From NCBI RefSeq assembly GCF_022288725.1, contig NZ_JAKNTA010000003.1:497872-561871 (forward strand): DNA of 64,000 nt, written 5' to 3'. This document shows positions 16,563 to 29,232 of this stretch, piece by piece. A model generated the notes under the pieces. That model did no database searches. It was not told the origin of the DNA and saw nothing but the letters and a program-made list of their open reading frames with translations. The stretch's first letter is position 1. Every line of letters begins with the position of its first letter. This DNA comes from Kitasatospora sp. A2-31. GTDB lineage: Bacteria; Actinomycetota; Actinomycetes; Streptomycetales; Streptomycetaceae. The translations under genes were made by a program, and so were the position numbers.

Positions 16563-17444
16563 GTGTCGTCCCTGTCCACGCCTGCAACCGGCGGCCCCGA
16601 GCCGCTCCTGCTGCTCCTCGACCCGGCGGCCCGGCAGACCGACGGCGAGTCGGTGCGGATCGCGAAGGACGTCCTCTGCGGAGGGGCGGACGTCAAGGTG
16701 GCCTATCCCGAGACCCCGTCCGAGCTCGACCGGGTCCTTTCGCACCGGGGGCGGCGGCGACCGGTCGTGATCGGTTCCGACCTCGCACTGCAGCGGGTGC
16801 TCCAGGCCCTGTACCGGCAGCGTGAGCTGGGCGCGGATCCGGTGGGCGTGGTTCCGGTCGGCCGGGCAGGCGAGCTGACGGCGGCCCGCGCACTGGGCGT
16901 GCCGGGGGCCCCGGTGGCGGCGGCGCGGGCGGTGCTCTCCGGCGTGCCGCGCAAGCTGGACCTGCTGGTGGACGACGGGGGCGGCGTGGCGCTCGGCGGC
17001 GTGCGGATCGCAGGCGGCGGCGTGCGCCGGGCGGTGGGCCGCACGAGTGGTTGGCGTTCGCTATGGGCGAAACTGGCTGCGGCCGAGCAGGGGACCCCAC
17101 TCACGTCCGCGGCCCGGGACGGGGAGGAGCCGGACCTCGGCGGCGGGCGGGCCGACCACAGCGCCCGACTCCGGGTGGAGGCGGACGGCAGGCTGCTCGC
17201 CGACGTCCATCGCCCGGTGCGGGTGGTTCAGGTGACCCTGCCGTCCGGCGACGGGGCCGGCGCCGGCGTGATGGAGATCGTCGTCCGCACGCCGGGCGCC
17301 CTGGTGCGCGCCCGGGCGGCGACCGTCTCGGTGGCCGGGCGCGGGTTCGGCTACGAGGTGGACGGCCACCCCGTGGGCCCGGTGCGGGCGCGCACCTGGA
17401 CGGTCCACCCGAGCGCCTGGGGCCTGCTGCTCCCGGCGGCGTAG
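16563..17444 (+). CDS. Diacylglycerol kinase catalytic-domain-like protein
   Basis: The 293-residue protein begins LLLLLDPAARQTDGESVRIA and has VVIGSDLALQRVLQALYRQR and GVVPVGRAGELTAARALGVP, which correspond to the lipid/diacylglycerol kinase pattern in which a GGDGT-like loop and a GTAND-like motif bind ATP. Both motifs are degenerate here (GSD and GRAGELTAARAL), as in the actinobacterial branch, so catalysis is not certain. The C-terminal half is a beta-rich domain ending WTVHPSAWGLLLPAA. GTG 16563 follows GAGGAAGGA. It sits between purA and purF. Confidence 0.7.
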   Translation: MSSLSTPATGGPEPLLLLLDPAARQTDGESVRIAKDVLCGGADVKVAYPETPSELDRVLSHRGRRRPVVIGSDLALQRVLQALYRQRELGADPVGVVPVGRAGELTAARALGVPGAPVAAARAVLSGVPRKLDLLVDDGGGVALGGVRIAGGGVRRAVGRTSGWRSLWAKLAAAEQGTPLTSAARDGEEPDLGGGRADHSARLRVEADGRLLADVHRPVRVVQVTLPSGDGAGAGVMEIVVRTPGALVRARAATVSVAGRGFGYEVDGHPVGPVRARTWTVHPSAWGLLLPAA

Positions 17445-17701
17445 CCCGGGCGCGAGGCGGGAGGGCCGGTCCGCCCCGGGTGAGCAGGCTCACGTTGGCC
17501 GAACGCCCGGCGAACGCCGGGCGAAGCGCCGTCCGCACACGGAACTCCCCAACAAGCGCGAACCACAAGGCCAAGCGCCCCTCCGCCGAATTCCGGCGTG
17601 CTGAAACCGGGCCGCGGTAAGGGGTTTTGTCTACGCGCGTTGCCGGGTGATCGCCCGACAAACCCGGCCGCCCGGGTTCCGGAAGCCTGTGCCAACTGCC
17701 C

Positions 17702-17707
17702 TAGACT
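17702..17707 (+). promoter_or_regulatory. Candidate -10 element of a leaderless purF promoter
   Basis: TAGACT, a good Streptomyces -10 hexamer, ends seven bases before the purF GTG at 17715, and there is no ribosome-binding site between them. Transcription would then begin at or next to the start codon, giving a leaderless mRNA. A clear -35 box is not visible. Confidence 0.5.
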
Positions 17708-17714
17708 CGAAGGC

Positions 17715-19298
17715 GTGCCACGTGGTGACGGAAGACTCAACCACGATCTTCTTCCCGGCGAGAAAGGCCCCCAGGACGCTTGTGGCGTCTTCGGTGTCTG
17801 GGCTCCCGGCGAGGAGGTCGCCAAGCTCACGTTCTTCGGCCTTTACGCCCTGCAGCACCGCGGTCAGGAATCCGCGGGCATCGCAGTGAGCAACGGCTCC
17901 CAGATTCTCGTCTTCAAGGACATGGGCCTCGTCTCCCAGGTCTTCGACGAGGCCTCGCTGGGGTCGTTGCACGGGCATATCGCCGTCGGACACGCCCGCT
18001 ACTCGACCACCGGTTCCTCGGTCTGGGAGAACGCCCAGCCGACCTTCCGGGCGACCGTTCACGGTTCGCTGGCCCTCGGCCACAACGGAAACCTGGTGAA
18101 CACCGCCGAACTGGCGGCGATGGTCGCCGAACTCCCCGGCGAGGAGCACGTCTCCCGCTCGGGCCGGACGGCCGCGACCAACGACACCGACCTGGTGACC
18201 GCCCTGCTCGCAGGCCACCCGGACCTCTCCATCGAGGAGACGGCCAAGGTGGTCCTGCCCAAGGTCAAGGGCGCGTTCTCGCTGGTCTTCATGGACGAGC
18301 ACACGCTCTACGCCGCCCGTGACCCGCAGGGCATCCGCCCGCTGGTGCTGGGCCGGCTGGAGCGCGGCTGGGTGGTCGCCTCCGAGACGGCGGCGCTGGA
18401 CATCTGCGGCGCCTCGTTCATCCGCGAGGTCGAGCCCGGCGAGCTCATCGCCATCGACGAGAACGGCATCCGCACCTCCCGGTTCGCCGAGGCCAAGCCC
18501 AAGGGCTGCGTCTTCGAGTACGTCTACCTGGCCCGCCCCGACACCTCGATCGCCGGCCGCAACGTGCACCTCTCCCGCGTGGAGATGGGCCGTCGCCTGG
18601 CGAAGGAGGCCCCGGTCGAGGCCGACCTGGTGATAGCGACCCCCGAGTCCGGCACCCCCGCCGCGATCGGCTACGCCGAGGCCAGCGGCATCCCGTACGG
18701 CTCCGGCCTGGTGAAGAACGCCTACGTGGGCCGCACCTTCATCCAGCCCAGCCAGACCATCCGCCAGCTCGGCATCCGGCTCAAGCTCAACCCGCTGCGC
18801 GAGGTCATCGAGGGCAAGCGCCTGGTGGTCGTGGACGACTCGATCGTCCGCGGCAACACCCAGCGGGCGCTGGTCCGGATGCTGCGCGAGGCCGGCGCCG
18901 CCGAGGTCCACATCCGGATCTCCTCGCCGCCGGTGAAGTGGCCCTGCTTCTTCGGCATCGACTTCGCCACCCGCGCGGAGCTGATCGCCAACGGCATGAC
19001 GGTCGAGGAGATCGGCCGCACGCTGGGCGCGGACTCGCTCGCCTACATCTCGATCGACGGCATGATCGAGGCCACCAAGCAGCCGAAGGACCGGCTCTGC
19101 CGGGCGTGCTTCGACGGTGAGTACCCGATGGAGCTGCCGGACCCGGCGCTGCTCGGCAAGCTCCTGCTGGAGGCCGAGATCAAGGGCGGCCAGCAGCCGC
19201 CGGCCGTCCGCGGCAAGCCGACCAGCGGCAGTGACCTGGACGGCGTCCAGTCGCTGCTCGGCGGAGCGGGCGCGGCAGACGCCCTGCGCCGCCCGTAG
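17715..19298 (+). CDS. purF: Amidophosphoribosyltransferase
   Basis: The 527-residue enzyme makes 5-phosphoribosylamine from PRPP and glutamine, the first step of purine synthesis. A 22-residue propeptide precedes the catalytic N-terminal Cys (GPQDACGVFGVW). The glutaminase domain has YALQHRGQESAGIA and GHARYSTTGSS, the PRPP loop is LVVVDDSIVRGNTQ, and the [4Fe-4S] Cys residues are visible in KWPCFFGIDF and LCRACFDGEYP, marking the Bacillus-type enzyme. GTG 17715 is chosen because the conserved N terminus (PRGDGRLNHDLLPGEKG) starts here. purM follows by 80 bp. Confidence 0.97.
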   Translation: MPRGDGRLNHDLLPGEKGPQDACGVFGVWAPGEEVAKLTFFGLYALQHRGQESAGIAVSNGSQILVFKDMGLVSQVFDEASLGSLHGHIAVGHARYSTTGSSVWENAQPTFRATVHGSLALGHNGNLVNTAELAAMVAELPGEEHVSRSGRTAATNDTDLVTALLAGHPDLSIEETAKVVLPKVKGAFSLVFMDEHTLYAARDPQGIRPLVLGRLERGWVVASETAALDICGASFIREVEPGELIAIDENGIRTSRFAEAKPKGCVFEYVYLARPDTSIAGRNVHLSRVEMGRRLAKEAPVEADLVIATPESGTPAAIGYAEASGIPYGSGLVKNAYVGRTFIQPSQTIRQLGIRLKLNPLREVIEGKRLVVVDDSIVRGNTQRALVRMLREAGAAEVHIRISSPPVKWPCFFGIDFATRAELIANGMTVEEIGRTLGADSLAYISIDGMIEATKQPKDRLCRACFDGEYPMELPDPALLGKLLLEAEIKGGQQPPAVRGKPTSGSDLDGVQSLLGGAGAADALRRP

Positions 19299-19306
19299 TA
19301 CCTCTC

Positions 19307-19335
19307 GGTGGGGTCCCGGAACCCGGGGCCCCACC
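19307..19335 (+). other. Hairpin between purF and purM
   Basis: A 13-bp stem with one T-G pair (19307-19319 with 19323-19335) and a 3-base loop lies 8 bp past the purF stop and 43 bp before purM. It may attenuate or process the purF-purM transcript; a full terminator would separate two pathway genes and seems less likely. Confidence 0.6.
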
Positions 19336-19378
19336 GCCGTTCCAAGCCCCCACCTCGACCCGAAAGGGCCGCACCGCA

Positions 19379-20464
19379 GTGACCACGAACCAGAACGGCG
19401 CCACCTACGCCGCCGCCGGCGTCGACATCGAGGCGGGCGACCGCGCCGTCGAGCTGATGAAGCAGTGGGTGAAGAAGGCCAACCGCCCCGAGGTGGTCGG
19501 CGGCCTCGGCGGCTTCGCCGGGCTCTTCGACGCGTCCGCCTTCAAGCGCTACGAGCGGCCGCTGCTGGCCTCGGCCACCGACGGTGTGGGGACCAAGGTC
19601 GCCATCGCCGCCGCCATGGACAAGCACGACACGATCGGCCACGACCTGGTCGGCATGGTCGTCGACGACCTGGTGGTGTGCGGTGCCGAGCCGCTGTTCA
19701 TGACCGACTACATCTGCGTCGGCAAGGTCGTCCCGGAGCGGGTCGCCTCGATCGTCAAGGGCATCGCCGAGGGCTGCGCCCTGGCCGGCTGCGCCCTGGT
19801 CGGCGGCGAGACCGCCGAACACCCGGGCCTGCTCGGGCCGGACGAGTACGACGTCGCGGGCGCCGGCACCGGCGTGGTCGAGGCGGACGCCCTGCTCGGG
19901 GCGGACCGCGTCCGCGCCGGCGACGTGGTGATCGCGATGGCCGCCTCCGGCCTGCACTCCAACGGCTACTCGCTGGTGCGCCACGTGCTGCTGAACGAGG
20001 CCGGCTGGAAGCTGGACCGCAAGGTCGAGGACTTCGGCCGCACCCTCGGCGAGGAGCTGCTGGAGCCGACCCGGATCTACTCGCTGGACTGCCTGGCGCT
20101 GACCCGCGCCACCGAGGTCCACGCCTTCTCGCACGTCACCGGCGGCGGCCTGGCGGCCAACCTGGCCCGGGTCATCCCGGACGGCCTGCACGCCCGCCTG
20201 GACCGCGGCACCTGGACCCCGCTGCCGGTCTTCCAGACCGTGGCCGAGGTCGGCAAGGTGGCCACCCTGGAGATCGAGAAGACGCTGAACATGGGCGTCG
20301 GCATGGTCGCGGTCGTGCCGCCGCACTCGGTGGACGTCGTGCTGTCGATCCTGGAGGACCGCGGCGTCGAGGCGTGGCTGCTGGGCGACATCGTCGAGCG
20401 CACGGACGAGCACGACGGCGGTGCGGCGCTCTACAACGCCTACGAGGGCTTCACGGCCGGCTGA
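19379..20464 (+). CDS. purM: Phosphoribosylformylglycinamidine cyclo-ligase (AIR synthetase)
   Basis: The 361-residue enzyme closes the imidazole ring of FGAM with ATP to give AIR, step five of purine synthesis. Family motifs are complete: TYAAAGVDIEAGDRAVELMK, LLASATDGVGTKVAIA, GHDLVGMVVDDLVVCGAEPL, CALVGGETAEHPGLL, SGLHSNGYSLVRHVLL and FSHVTGGGLAANLARV. GTG 19379 is preceded by GAAAGGG. It lies 80 bp behind purF and is followed by a strong terminator. Confidence 0.97.
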   Translation: MTTNQNGATYAAAGVDIEAGDRAVELMKQWVKKANRPEVVGGLGGFAGLFDASAFKRYERPLLASATDGVGTKVAIAAAMDKHDTIGHDLVGMVVDDLVVCGAEPLFMTDYICVGKVVPERVASIVKGIAEGCALAGCALVGGETAEHPGLLGPDEYDVAGAGTGVVEADALLGADRVRAGDVVIAMAASGLHSNGYSLVRHVLLNEAGWKLDRKVEDFGRTLGEELLEPTRIYSLDCLALTRATEVHAFSHVTGGGLAANLARVIPDGLHARLDRGTWTPLPVFQTVAEVGKVATLEIEKTLNMGVGMVAVVPPHSVDVVLSILEDRGVEAWLLGDIVERTDEHDGGAALYNAYEGFTAG

Positions 20465-20532
20465 GCCGATCCTGCACCGACCGGGCTGGCCGGCCTGACC
20501 GCCGTCGCTGGTCAGACCGGCGGGACGACCAG

Positions 20533-20563
20533 GGGCCTCCCCGCAGCTGCTGCGGGGAGGCCC
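20533..20563 (+). terminator. purM terminator
   Basis: A perfect 13-bp GC-rich stem (20533-20545 with 20551-20563) with loop GCTGC, 69 bp past the purM stop, ends the purine transcript before the convergent DUF3073 gene. Confidence 0.85.
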
Positions 20564-20718
20564 TTGCGCGTGTCCGAGGCGTTCGTTCGCCGCCGGCGGG
20601 CGGGTGCTCGTCCGCCGGGCACGCCACGGAGGGTCACGTCCGGGGCCGGCCGCGCGCGGGAACGCCGAAAACCGGCCCGGCGCCCAGGGCGCCCGGACCG
20701 GTCAGGCCAGACTGGTGA

Positions 20719-20976
20719 CTACGCGCGACGGCGGGCCTGGGAGGGCCCGGTGTCCGAATCCGCTTCGTCGTCCTCGTCGACGTCGCCGTAGCGAGCCGCG
20801 TATTCCGCGTACGGGTCGTCGTCCTCTTCCTCTTCGATCGGCTCCGGCTCGATCGAAGCGGTAGCGGGCGATACGCCCAGCTCGTTGGACAGACGGTTAG
20901 CGTCGAAGCCGCCGCTGTTGTACTTCAGCTGGCGGGCGACCTTCGTCTGCTTGGCCTTGGCCCGGCCGCGCCCCAT
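20719..20976 (-). CDS. DUF3073 protein
   Basis: The 85-residue protein has the conserved basic N terminus (GRGRAKAKQTKVARQLKYNS then GGFDANRLSNELGV) followed by a strongly acidic tail (EPIEEEEDDDPYAEYAARYG). This is the actinobacterial DUF3073 family, found next to purM in Streptomyces; the bipartite charge suggests nucleic-acid or ribosome contacts, but no function is established. Confidence 0.9.
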   Translation of the reverse strand: MGRGRAKAKQTKVARQLKYNSGGFDANRLSNELGVSPATASIEPEPIEEEEDDDPYAEYAARYGDVDEDDEADSDTGPSQARRRA

Positions 20977-21298
20977 GGGTCGACCCCCTCAACGGCGGGG
21001 CTCACGGCCCCGAGTCTGACACGTGTTCATGTTCAGGATCGGCCTGCCCTAAGTGGAGAAGCCGTCCCTTGGAGCATTAACGGTACCTGTTTCCGCCGCC
21101 GGACGGTACGTCGTCGGTGTGACGTGGCGCGCACCGACAGCACCCAAGACCGGGTCTTCCCAGGTCACGAGAGGTTTTGCGGCAGTTTGCACGCTGTCCG
21201 GAGGTATCTGAGGTCCGTCGTTCCCGGATCGATTATCCCCCCAAGGGGGACCTCGGATCACCCGATCGGCCGCAGAAGTGAGAATCCGGTTCCACATT
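20977..21298. other. 322-bp intergenic region without a credible gene
   Basis: The stretch holds the promoter region of DUF3073 (leftward) and the downstream side of the valine dehydrogenase terminator. It has moderate AT content, a CCCCAAGGGGGA-like symmetric patch near 21240 and no codon-biased frame on either strand. I see no RNA gene. Confidence 0.5.
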
Positions 21299-21334
21299 GT
21301 GATGCGCGGGGGACGAGCGTCCCCCGCGCATCAC
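21299..21334 (-). terminator. Valine dehydrogenase terminator
   Basis: A perfect 17-bp stem (21299-21315 with 21318-21334) closed by a 2-base loop stands 17 bp past the stop of the dehydrogenase gene. Confidence 0.85.
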
Positions 21335-21350
21335 GGTCGGGCCGGCCGGA

Positions 21351-22508
21351 TCAGGCGCGGCGGGCGCCCGGCAGGAGCACCGAGCGGAGCGCGCTGATCT
21401 CACGCATCCGCTTCTCGGCCAGGCGGTCGGCGGCGACGGCCGGCGGGACGCCGTCGGTGGCGGCCCGGGTGAAGATCTCCAGCGTGGTGTCGAAGATCTT
21501 CGTGGCCTTGTTCTTGGCCCGCTCGAAGTTGAAGCCCTCGATCTCGTCGGCGACCTGGATCACGCCGCCGGAGTTCACCAGGTAGTCCGGCGCGTAGAGG
21601 ATGCCGCGGTCGGCGAGGTCCTTCTCGACGCCCGGGTGGGCCAGCTGGTTGTTGGCCGCACCGCAGACCACGGAGGTGCCGAACTCGCCGAGCGCGGCCA
21701 CCGAGGCGTCGGTGAGGGCGCCGCCGAGGGCACAGGGGGCGTAGACGTCCAGCTTGGCCTGGAGCAGGGCGGCGGTGTCGCCGACGACCTCCACCTCCGG
21801 GTGGGCGGCGCGCACGCGGTTGACCGCGGTCTCCGAGACGTCGGTGATGACGACGGTGGCGCCGTCCGCGACCAGGTGGCCGACCAGGTAGTGGCCGACC
21901 TTGCCGACGCCGGCCACGCCGACCCGCTTGCCGCGCAGGGTGGGCTGGCCCCAGCGGGCCTGGGCGCTGGCGCGCATGCCCTGGAAGACGCCGAAGGCGG
22001 TCAGGATGGAGGAGTCGCCGGCACCGCCGTGCTCGGGGGAGCGGCCCGTGACGAACTGGGTCTCGCGGGCGACCACGTCCATGTCCTGGACGTAGGTGCC
22101 GACGTCGCAGGCGGTGATGTAGCGGCCGCGCAGGGACTCGACGAAGCGCCCGTAGGCGCGCAGCATCGCCTCGTTCTTGTCCTTGTTGGGGTCGCCGATG
22201 ATGACGGCCTTGCCGCCGCCGAGGTCGAGCCCGGCCAGCGCGTTCTTGTAGGACATGCCGCGCGACAGGTTCAGCGCGTCCTCCAGCGCCGCCTCCTCGG
22301 AGGCGTACGGGAAGAAGCGGGTGCCGCCGAGGGCGGGGCCCAGCGCGGTCGAGTGGATGGCGATGATCGCCTTGAGCCCGGAGCTGCGGTCGTGGCAGAG
22401 CACGACCTGCTCGTGGCCGTCGCCGGGGGCGCCGTCCTGCTCGGTGCGGAAGATCCTGCTGAGCACGCCGGGTGCGGGGTGCGTCGCGGAGGTCTGTACG
22501 TCGGTCAC
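21351..22508 (-). CDS. vdh: Valine (branched-chain amino acid) dehydrogenase
   Basis: The 385-residue Glu/Leu/Phe/Val dehydrogenase deaminates branched-chain amino acids to 2-oxo acids with NAD, supplying acyl precursors. Catalytic-region motifs are intact: [40 protein letters not shown] (catalytic Lys), [13 protein letters not shown], the NAD-binding [20 protein letters not shown] and [20 protein letters not shown]. The gene position between DUF3073 and the bldC region matches the known vdh locus of Streptomyces, which favours valine dehydrogenase over leucine dehydrogenase. GTG 22508 is the start. Confidence 0.92.
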   Translation of the reverse strand: MTDVQTSATHPAPGVLSRIFRTEQDGAPGDGHEQVVLCHDRSSGLKAIIAIHSTALGPALGGTRFFPYASEEAALEDALNLSRGMSYKNALAGLDLGGGKAVIIGDPNKDKNEAMLRAYGRFVESLRGRYITACDVGTYVQDMDVVARETQFVTGRSPEHGGAGDSSILTAFGVFQGMRASAQARWGQPTLRGKRVGVAGVGKVGHYLVGHLVADGATVVITDVSETAVNRVRAAHPEVEVVGDTAALLQAKLDVYAPCALGGALTDASVAALGEFGTSVVCGAANNQLAHPGVEKDLADRGILYAPDYLVNSGGVIQVADEIEGFNFERAKNKATKIFDTTLEIFTRAATDGVPPAVAADRLAEKRMREISALRSVLLPGARRA

Positions 22509-22706
22509 TGTGGTGACTCCAGCATTCGAGGCCCGCTGCTGTGGTGCGGGCGCCTAAGGCGAAGAGTAGTCGCGGGGGCGCCCGCGATCTGCCCCCTTGT
22601 CCGAGCTCGAGCCACTTGTCCGAGTGCTGAGACTCGGGGGCGCGGAGTGCGTCCGCGAACGGCTCGCGGCCGGAGCCCTCCCGGCAGGCGGCCGGTGCGT
22701 GCGACG

Positions 22707-23648
22707 ATGCAGCACGTGACCGTCGTACGCACCTCCGTGCAGCCGCCCTACGCCGCCCACCTGCGGGTCTACGAGCCGCTGGCCGCGTACCCGGAGGCCG
22801 AGCGGGCGCGTTGGCAGGCCTACGTGGCCGAGCACGGCCCGGACGCGGCGGAGGCGGGCCGCCCGGTCGCCGCGGCGGCACTGGAGGAGCAGCGGACGGC
22901 ACTGGCGGAGCTGGTGGGCCGCACGCCCCGGCCGCTGCCGGAGCGGGAGAGCGAGCGGGCCTTCGTCCGGGCACTGGACGGCGTGCTGTACGTCTGCCCG
23001 TGGGCGACCAGGCTGCGCAGCTGGCAGGCGCTGGAGGAGCTGGCGGGGGCCGCCCCGGTGGCGCTGGTGGACACGGCGCTGCCGCCCGCCTCCCGGGCTG
23101 CCGCGGAGGCGGACCGGGACCGCTGGCGGGCGGAGCACCCGGACGCGCGGCCGTGGATCCTGACCAGCCGGTGGGAGGTGCCGGTCCGCTGGTTCCTGCC
23201 GTTCGGGGAGGAGGACCGCTGCTTCGTGCCGGCCGGGGGGCCCGGCGGGGAGGCGGCCGGGGCCGCCGCGGCCCCGGCCGCCGCAGGAGGGGGGAAGGGG
23301 GAGGGGCCGGCGCTCTTCTACCTGACGCCGATGGCACAGGCCCGCCGGCGGGTGGCCCGGGCGTACCGGGCGTTGCGCGAGGCCGTGCCGGAGGGGGATC
23401 TGGTGCGCGGCGCGGAGCAGGTCGGGCGGTGGCTGGAGGAGTTCCACCCGCGCTCGCTGGTGGAGCTGGACTACGGGGGGCTGGTTCACCTGCTGGGGCC
23501 GGAGCGACTGCTGGCGGACCGTTCGGCGGGGGAGCTGGAGGACGGGCTGCGCGCGCTGCGGGAGGGGGACGCGGCGGAGGCGCTGCGGGCCTACGAGGAG
23601 CTGACGGTCCGCTGGCGGCGGGTGCTGGCCCTGCGGTACGCGAACTGA
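22707..23648 (+). CDS. Conserved Streptomyces protein between vdh and bldC
   Basis: A 313-residue soluble protein begins TVVRTSVQPPYAAHLRVYEP after a start at ATG 22707 or, equally plausible, GTG 22716. It contains VYVCPWATRLRSWQALEELA, PWILTSRWEVPVRWFLPFGE, YLTPMAQARRRVARAYRALR, and the C-terminal FHPRSLVELDYGGLVHLLG. A Gly/Ala/Pro-rich insert (about residues 175-195) interrupts it. The gene keeps its place between vdh and bldC in Streptomyces, so it is a genuine conserved gene, but I know no function. It is divergent from vdh. Confidence 0.8.
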   Translation: MQHVTVVRTSVQPPYAAHLRVYEPLAAYPEAERARWQAYVAEHGPDAAEAGRPVAAAALEEQRTALAELVGRTPRPLPERESERAFVRALDGVLYVCPWATRLRSWQALEELAGAAPVALVDTALPPASRAAAEADRDRWRAEHPDARPWILTSRWEVPVRWFLPFGEEDRCFVPAGGPGGEAAGAAAAPAAAGGGKGEGPALFYLTPMAQARRRVARAYRALREAVPEGDLVRGAEQVGRWLEEFHPRSLVELDYGGLVHLLGPERLLADRSAGELEDGLRALREGDAAEALRAYEELTVRWRRVLALRYAN

Positions 23649-24215
23649 GCGGTTCTCCGGGGCCCGGACGGCGGCCCGCGCGGCGGCCCGCGCGGTGGCC
23701 CTGAGCGGGCGTCACCGCGGGCCCGGCGGCCTGTCGGTGGTACTTGTAAGACTGAAGGGGTCCTACGGCCCGAGTGGTATGACCAAGGTCCCGGTTCGGG
23801 TCAATAGCTGTCGAACGTGACACTACTCACCGTTGACGCGAACTTACCCCTATGTGCAAAAATGGGACAACCAGCCCAACTTCACGTGAGCGTGCCCACT
23901 TTTGGGTGGTTCTGGAGTCGATGCGTGCTTTGCGGGGAAACGGCGGGTCTGGTCCCCTCGTAACTAGATGTCACTATAAAGTGACTGTCCGTTATGGGGT
24001 GGTCCATCGCCATCCGTCGGCCTTGAACCCGTGAGGGCTCAATTTTGGCGGTTTGGTCGATAGGGCTGGACGGATGGTGTAGTTGTAGACACCAGGACAA
24101 GCCGTTCGTCCTATAACCGACTCGGCCCGTCTATGCCATTTCGGGCATCGCGGGCCAAGGTGCAGAATTTGAAGGATAGAACCGCCCTGGTTCGGTTCTC
24201 CCGAGGAGGCCGCTC
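23649..24215. other. Long bldC upstream region
   Basis: 567 bp without a codon-biased frame separate the preceding gene from bldC. The region is much richer in A and T than its surroundings, as expected for a complex promoter and leader. It contains the GTCACT-N4-AGTGAC dyad at 23970-23985 and a GAGGAGG ribosome-binding site at its end. Long untranslated regions upstream of bld genes are common. Confidence 0.6.
23970..23985. promoter_or_regulatory. Candidate BldD-type operator upstream of bldC
   Basis: GTCAC and GTGAC half-sites face each other across TATAAA (GTCACT-ATAA-AGTGAC as a 6-bp dyad). BldD, the cyclic-di-GMP-controlled master repressor, binds paired GTnAC half-sites, and bldC is a reported member of its regulon. 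The assignment of this particular site is inference. Confidence 0.45.
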
Positions 24216-24422
24216 ATGACCGCTCGTACCCCTGATGCTGAGCCCCTGCTGACGCCGGCAGAGGTAGCCACCATGTTCCGCGTGGACCCGAAGACGGTTA
24301 CCCGCTGGGCCAAGGCGGGCAAGCTCACGTCCATTCGCACCCTCGGCGGCCACCGCCGGTACCGCGAGGCGGAGGTGCGCGCTCTGCTGGCCGGTATTCC
24401 CGCCCAGCGCACCGAGGCCTGA
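24216..24422 (+). CDS. bldC: Developmental regulator BldC
   Basis: The 68-residue protein is essentially one MerR-like winged helix-turn-helix: LLTPAEVATMFRVDPKTVTR, WAKAGKLTSIRTLGGHRRYR, EAEVRALLAGIPAQ. BldC lacks the dimerisation helix of MerR proteins and binds DNA as head-to-tail oligomers on AT-rich direct repeats; it delays entry into sporulation in Streptomyces. GAGGAGG precedes the ATG. A long AT-rich leader lies upstream and a very strong terminator downstream. The location next to vdh and hrpA matches the known bldC locus. Confidence 0.96.
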   Translation: MTARTPDAEPLLTPAEVATMFRVDPKTVTRWAKAGKLTSIRTLGGHRRYREAEVRALLAGIPAQRTEA

Positions 24423-24439
24423 CGGCCGAAGGCTCTTTC

Positions 24440-24487
24440 AAAGGGGCCGCTTACCGGACTCCGCCGGGTCCGGTAAGCGGCCCCTTT
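24440..24487 (+). terminator. bldC terminator
   Basis: A perfect 20-bp stem (24440-24459 with 24468-24487), with an 8-base loop and AAA/TTT at its base, stands 18 bp after the bldC stop. Confidence 0.9.
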
Positions 24488-24676
24488 GCGTGCCCCGGCG
24501 CGATCGGCGGGGGCGCTGCCGGGGAGCATCCCGGTCGCCCGGAATGTTGAACTCCACATAACGATTTGATGGGCGTGGGGCGGGGGGGATTTACTGTGAA
24601 TAGCAGTGCAATTTTACATATTAAATTAGCGGCCGCGCGGAGGGGGTGAAGACCGTGTGTTCGCCGGGGAAGGTGA

Positions 24677-24732
24677 GTGACGACCGTCACACGGTCTGTC
24701 ACTTGTGGTCTAGACCTAGTCCAGGGTATAAG
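24677..24732 (+). promoter_or_regulatory. Orphan promoter-like sequence with a GTGAC/GTCAC dyad
   Basis: TTGTGG (24703-24708) and TATAAG (24727-24732) are spaced by 18 bp in the rightward direction. Just upstream lies GTGAC-GACC-GTCAC (24677-24690), with another GTCAC at 24698-24702. The 264-bp gap between the bldC terminator and the tRNA-Asp terminator holds no protein-coding frame and is unusually AT-rich around 24545-24630. Any transcript would reach the hairpin at 24752-24785 within about 50 bases. Confidence 0.35.
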
Positions 24733-24751
24733 CGGGCGGCGGTGAAACGAC

Positions 24752-24785
24752 GAGAGGCCCGGAACCAAACGGTTCCGGGCCTCTC
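24752..24785 (-). terminator. tRNA-Asp terminator
   Basis: A perfect 15-bp stem (24752-24766 with 24771-24785) with loop AAAC lies 8 bp beyond the 3' end of the tRNA-Asp gene. Confidence 0.8.
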
Positions 24786-24793
24786 GGCTACGG

Positions 24794-24867
24794 CGATCCC
24801 GACGGGACTTGAACCCGCGACCTCCACCTTGACAGGGTGGCGAGCTAACCAACTGCTCCACGGGACC
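24794..24867 (-). tRNA. tRNA-Asp (GTC)
   Basis: The minus strand folds as a 74-nt tRNA: acceptor GGTCCCG with CGGGATC (one G-T pair), anticodon stem CCACC/GGTGG around loop CTGTCAA giving anticodon GTC, and T-loop GGTTCAAGTCCC. Discriminator G73; no encoded CCA. The gene is identical to the copy at 50497-50570. Confidence 0.95.
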
Positions 24868-24987
24868 AGAGATTTCTGATCCGTTCGCTTTGCTTGCCGC
24901 GCTGCGAACAAGACAGATCGTAGCCCATGTGGGGCCCCCAGGTCGAACTGGCTCCTGAGGGCCCCCGGCCCGCTGAGCTGGGCGGCC

Positions 24988-28998
<4,011 letters not shown>

Positions 28999-29232
28999 TG
29001 CGGGCATCCCTCTAGGTTCGCAAGGAGGCGGGGTGGTGTGCACCCCGGTTTTCGAGCCCCTCCAGTGTCACAGCCGCCGGTGCGGACACGCGAACCCCGG
29101 GCGGCCGGTCGTTCGAACGGCGGTCGGCGGCGCAGGGGGCCGGCCGCGGGCGCGCCTCGGCGCGGGTGGGCAGGGGCGGGGCGGGCGGAGAGGCCGGGCC
29201 GGCCGGGCGACCGGTTCGGTGCCGCGGGGGGC

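Noticed and set aside
17631..19334. Long minus-strand open frame opposite purF
   Set aside because: purF motifs on the plus strand are complete; the opposing translation has no recognisable domain and crosses gene boundaries.
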